This document shows positions 63,574 through 64,000 of a stretch of 64,000 nucleotides of DNA, in pieces. Every line of letters starts with the position of its first letter. Positions within the stretch are counted from its first letter, which is position 1. The position numbers were made by a program, and so were the translations under genes. A model generated the notes under the pieces. It was not told the origin of the DNA. It saw only the letters and a program-made list of their open reading frames with translations, and searched no databases. This stretch comes from Acidobacteriota bacterium (GTDB lineage: Bacteria; Acidobacteriota; Thermoanaerobaculia; Gp7-AA8). Location: positions 650,141-714,140 of the forward strand of contig QHVT01000003.1 of the NCBI GenBank assembly GCA_003223645.1. The letters run 5' to 3'.

Positions 63574-63782
63574 GAGCCCTCGGGGCTCTTCCGAGCGCCC
63601 TCGGGGCTCTTCCGATAACCCTGGAGGCTCTTCCGAAAGCCCTGGAGGCTCTTCCGAAAGCGCTGGAGGCTATTCCGATAACCCTGGAGGCTCTTCCGAT
63701 AACCCTGGAGGGTCTTCCGAAAGCCCTGGAGGCTATTCCGATAACCCTGGAGGCTCTTCCGATAACCCCTGGAGGCTATTCC
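63574..63782. repeat. 21-bp tandem minisatellite, about 10 units
   Basis: Units are close to CCCTGGAGGCTCTTCCGAAAG or ...GATAA in the last positions; two early units carry TCGGGG instead of TGGAGG. No spacers are present, so it is not CRISPR. All six frames across most of the array remain open because 21 is a multiple of three; the plus frame reads GGSSDNP and the minus frame GYRKSLQ repeats. No start site with a ribosome site was found, and it may be non-coding. Confidence 0.9.
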
Positions 63783-63931
63783 GCTGTCAACGGCCATCCT
63801 ATTTTCCCCCCGGTTGGCCAGTTAAAAATCCCCTCTTGGAGATGGTTATTGTGGTGTGAGACGGAGCGTGGTTGCTTCGTCTCTGCCTCAGGCTCTCTTT
63901 TCCCAGTGGCAGGGGCTGTGGGAGCTGTGGG

Positions 63932-63962
63932 AAACGCCGACGGGTTCATGTCGGCGTTTTCC
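63932..63962. terminator. Rho-independent terminator hairpin at window end
   Basis: AAACGCCGAC (63932-63941) pairs exactly with GTCGGCGTTT (63950-63959), followed by another T. The stem is symmetric enough to act on both strands. The last 40 bases hold no recognisable gene. Confidence 0.7.
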
Positions 63963-64000
63963 AAGTCCTGTGGGAAGGCGCGGCCTCATCGCGGCTTTCC

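Noticed and set aside
63574..63782. CRISPR array
   Set aside because: Units are contiguous 21-mers with no spacers, and no cas genes are near.
62925..63797. 290-codon minus-strand frame across the minisatellite and the antitoxin
   Set aside because: Its open length results from the 21-bp repeat and from antisense of the antitoxin; no start context or domain.

Overview
The window is a high-GC bacterial chromosome segment, most likely from an Acidobacteriota member. The class, perhaps Thermoanaerobaculia, is a guess. The evidence is an Oar-like TonB-dependent receptor with an N-terminal carboxypeptidase-regulatory domain, a VPS10/BNR propeller protein, an Acidobacteria-type VWFA protein, HxxELR C-terminal repeats, and abundant palindromic repeats. 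No taxonomic marker such as 16S is present.

Layout: (1) 1-6.3 kb, minus strand: a SWIM/SNF2 helicase, a GHKL (Bergerat-fold) ATPase, an unknown protein and a truncated unknown protein at the window edge. (2) 6.4-24.7 kb: a carbohydrate locus. A LacI regulator diverges from a GH1 beta-glucosidase operon and leads into a TonB receptor, a GH144-like glucanase, an ABC sugar transporter (binding protein and two permeases) and a six-hairpin glycosidase-like protein; a MalK-type ATPase converges on the end. A beta-glucan, possibly beta-1,2-glucan, is the inferred substrate. (3) 24.7-50.7 kb: housekeeping. MBOAT; rpsF-rpsR-DUF2232-rplI; methyltransferase; rhomboid; SDR; ilvE; radC; sirtuin; two PpiC/SurA-type foldases; a PEP-utilising enzyme; mfd; VWA protein; lytic transglycosylase; GNAT; XerC/D-like recombinase; MarR/DinB pair; ABC-2-type exporter; VTT protein. 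(4) 50.7-62.9 kb: accessory DNA at tRNA-Gly(CCC). An intact tRNA, an exact 50-bp copy of its 3' part, and a degenerate whole-tRNA copy mark off two segments. The first holds a two-gene P-loop ATPase module and a matrixin-like protease. The second holds an excisionase-like HTH gene, a decayed integrase, a two-gene operon of unknowns and a zinc-ribbon membrane protein. (5) 62.9-64 kb: a VapB-like antitoxin with only fragments of its toxin, a palindromic repeat, a 21-bp minisatellite and a terminator.

Two things stand out. First, palindromic repeats of several unrelated families sit inside protein-coding genes without breaking the frame. They add peptides to at least seven proteins, and in two adjacent genes they supply the start codon and the signal-peptide core. 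Second, the ATPase pair at 51.1-55.1 kb (an 852-residue protein with a possible nuclease-like N-terminal part, and a 499-residue protein with a helical tail) looks like an uncharacterised island-borne conflict system. All functional claims come from reading motifs; no database search was run.
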